Assembly (NCBI GenBank): GCA_964454975.1
Contig: CAYVVD010000011.1
Span: 44,322 to 108,321, forward strand
From: CAYVVD01 sp964454975
GTDB taxonomy: Bacteria; Bacteroidota; Ignavibacteria; Kapaibacteriales; UBA2268
Direction: 5' to 3'
Length of the DNA stretch: 64,000 nucleotides
Shown here: positions 63,653-64,000 of the stretch, one piece after another
How positions within the stretch are numbered: position 1 is the first letter of the stretch
How the letters are laid out: each line of letters opens with the position of its first letter
Translations under genes and position numbers: made by a program
Notes under the pieces: generated by a model
The model's input: only the letters and a program-made list of their open reading frames with translations
Databases searched by the model: none
Told to the model about the DNA's origin: nothing

Positions 63653-64000
63653 TTAATCCCTTGTTACCCGAAATTTTGATGAAAATCCACTTAATAAGGT
63701 AGATTCCAACGTTTCTGGAGTTATACTCAAATAAATTCTAGGAGATTGTTCTCTTGCATTCCTCCAATACCGAAGATCATAAATAATTTCTCGATTATTA
63801 GGATATAAATTCCCAATGAACAACAAATCAACCTCGTTAGAGTTTTCTTCATTTACATAGTTTGAAAGGATATTTTGAAATATATACCTTGCCCTTTTCC
63901 ATGGGCACTGTTGAACTGAATCTAAATTCGTTATTAAAAAATCAAATATCTGATTTGCTTCACCTAAATTAAATGTTCGTGTTTCCGCAATATCAATTGT
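63653..64000 (-). CDS. Hypothetical protein, C-terminal part (cut by right edge)
   Basis: A continuous minus-strand frame of 115 residues runs from the right edge to TAA at 63655-63653; no start is in view. The visible part reads from EANQIFDFLITNLDSV through DLLFIGNLYPNNREIIYDLR and ends GFSSKFRVTRD. It has no membrane segment in view and no family I recognise. AT-rich; first gene in the block leading to the lipoprotein. Confidence 0.7.
   Translation of the reverse strand, partial: TIDIAETRTFNLGEANQIFDFLITNLDSVQQCPWKRARYIFQNILSNYVNEENSNEVDLLFIGNLYPNNREIIYDLRYWRNAREQSPRIYLSITPETLESTLLSGFSSKFRVTRD

Noticed and set aside
1..64000. CRISPR array, prophage, integrase or transposase
   Set aside because: I found no regularly spaced direct repeats, no phage structural genes and no transposase-like protein in the window.

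Overview
The window reads as a chromosomal scaffold of a free-living, diderm bacterium of the Bacteroidota/Chlorobiota (FCB) group, most like Ignavibacteria or Kapabacteria. The evidence is four very large secreted proteins built from choice-of-anchor-D/Ig-like repeats and ending in a type IX secretion (T9SS) C-terminal sorting domain, several promoters with a TAnnTTTG -7 element, an AT-biased but coding-dense sequence, and a tRNA gene without an encoded CCA. One run of exactly 100 N (3177-3276) is a scaffold gap, so genes on its two sides need not be true neighbours. Assignment to a named genus cannot be made from the sequence alone.

Layout. 1-6.3 kb: end of an EamA transporter, a TPR sensor histidine kinase, a small protein, the gap, a class II photolyase and a PAS histidine kinase broken by one missing base. 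6.3-12.4 kb: M24 peptidase, DUF58 protein, tRNA(CAU), a secreted protein, an ECF sigma factor with a putative membrane partner that also carries an outer-membrane-barrel-like domain, a rubrerythrin-like protein and a DUF454 protein. 12.4-22.6 kb: an FG-GAP/ASPIC T9SS cargo, a CASTOR/POLLUX-type channel, MurA, and a two-gene signalling operon in which a full histidine kinase is followed by a receiver/kinase-like protein that lacks the phosphorylatable histidine. 22.6-34 kb: a decayed T9SS sorting domain, two large T9SS cargos, a GyrI-like protein, a BadF/GlcNAc-kinase-like protein, a methyltransferase and a secreted protein. 34-41.3 kb: heme-oxygenase-like oxidase, malic enzyme-phosphotransacetylase, a FliK-like protein, a small protein whose terminator abuts the recX start, a glycosyltransferase and a methyltransferase. 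41.3-47.1 kb: a double-OmpA protein, a LamG T9SS cargo and DUF2231.

47.1-53.5 kb is one tightly packed minus-strand operon for nucleotide-sugar synthesis: Gfo/Idh oxidoreductase, acyltransferase-like protein, DegT aminotransferase, GDP-mannose dehydratase, GDP-fucose synthase, TPR protein. A second decayed T9SS tail and a GT39-like membrane glycosyltransferase follow. 55.5-61.9 kb is housekeeping: PepSY-like lipoprotein, thiolase divergent from an Ogg2 glycosylase across a large palindrome, two PAP2-type proteins, a J protein, and an acyl-CoA carboxylase biotin carboxylase plus biotin carrier. 62-64 kb holds an NlpC/P60 lipoprotein with a coupled 55-residue protein, then a more AT-rich unit of unknown genes, including a 59-residue protein and a gene running off the right edge.

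The unifying theme is the cell envelope: secreted T9SS cargos, a sugar pathway that could feed the glycan they attach to, OmpA anchors, and stand-alone sensor kinases. Three loci are each restored by adding one G/C in a short or long G/C run, which may be sequencing error rather than gene decay.
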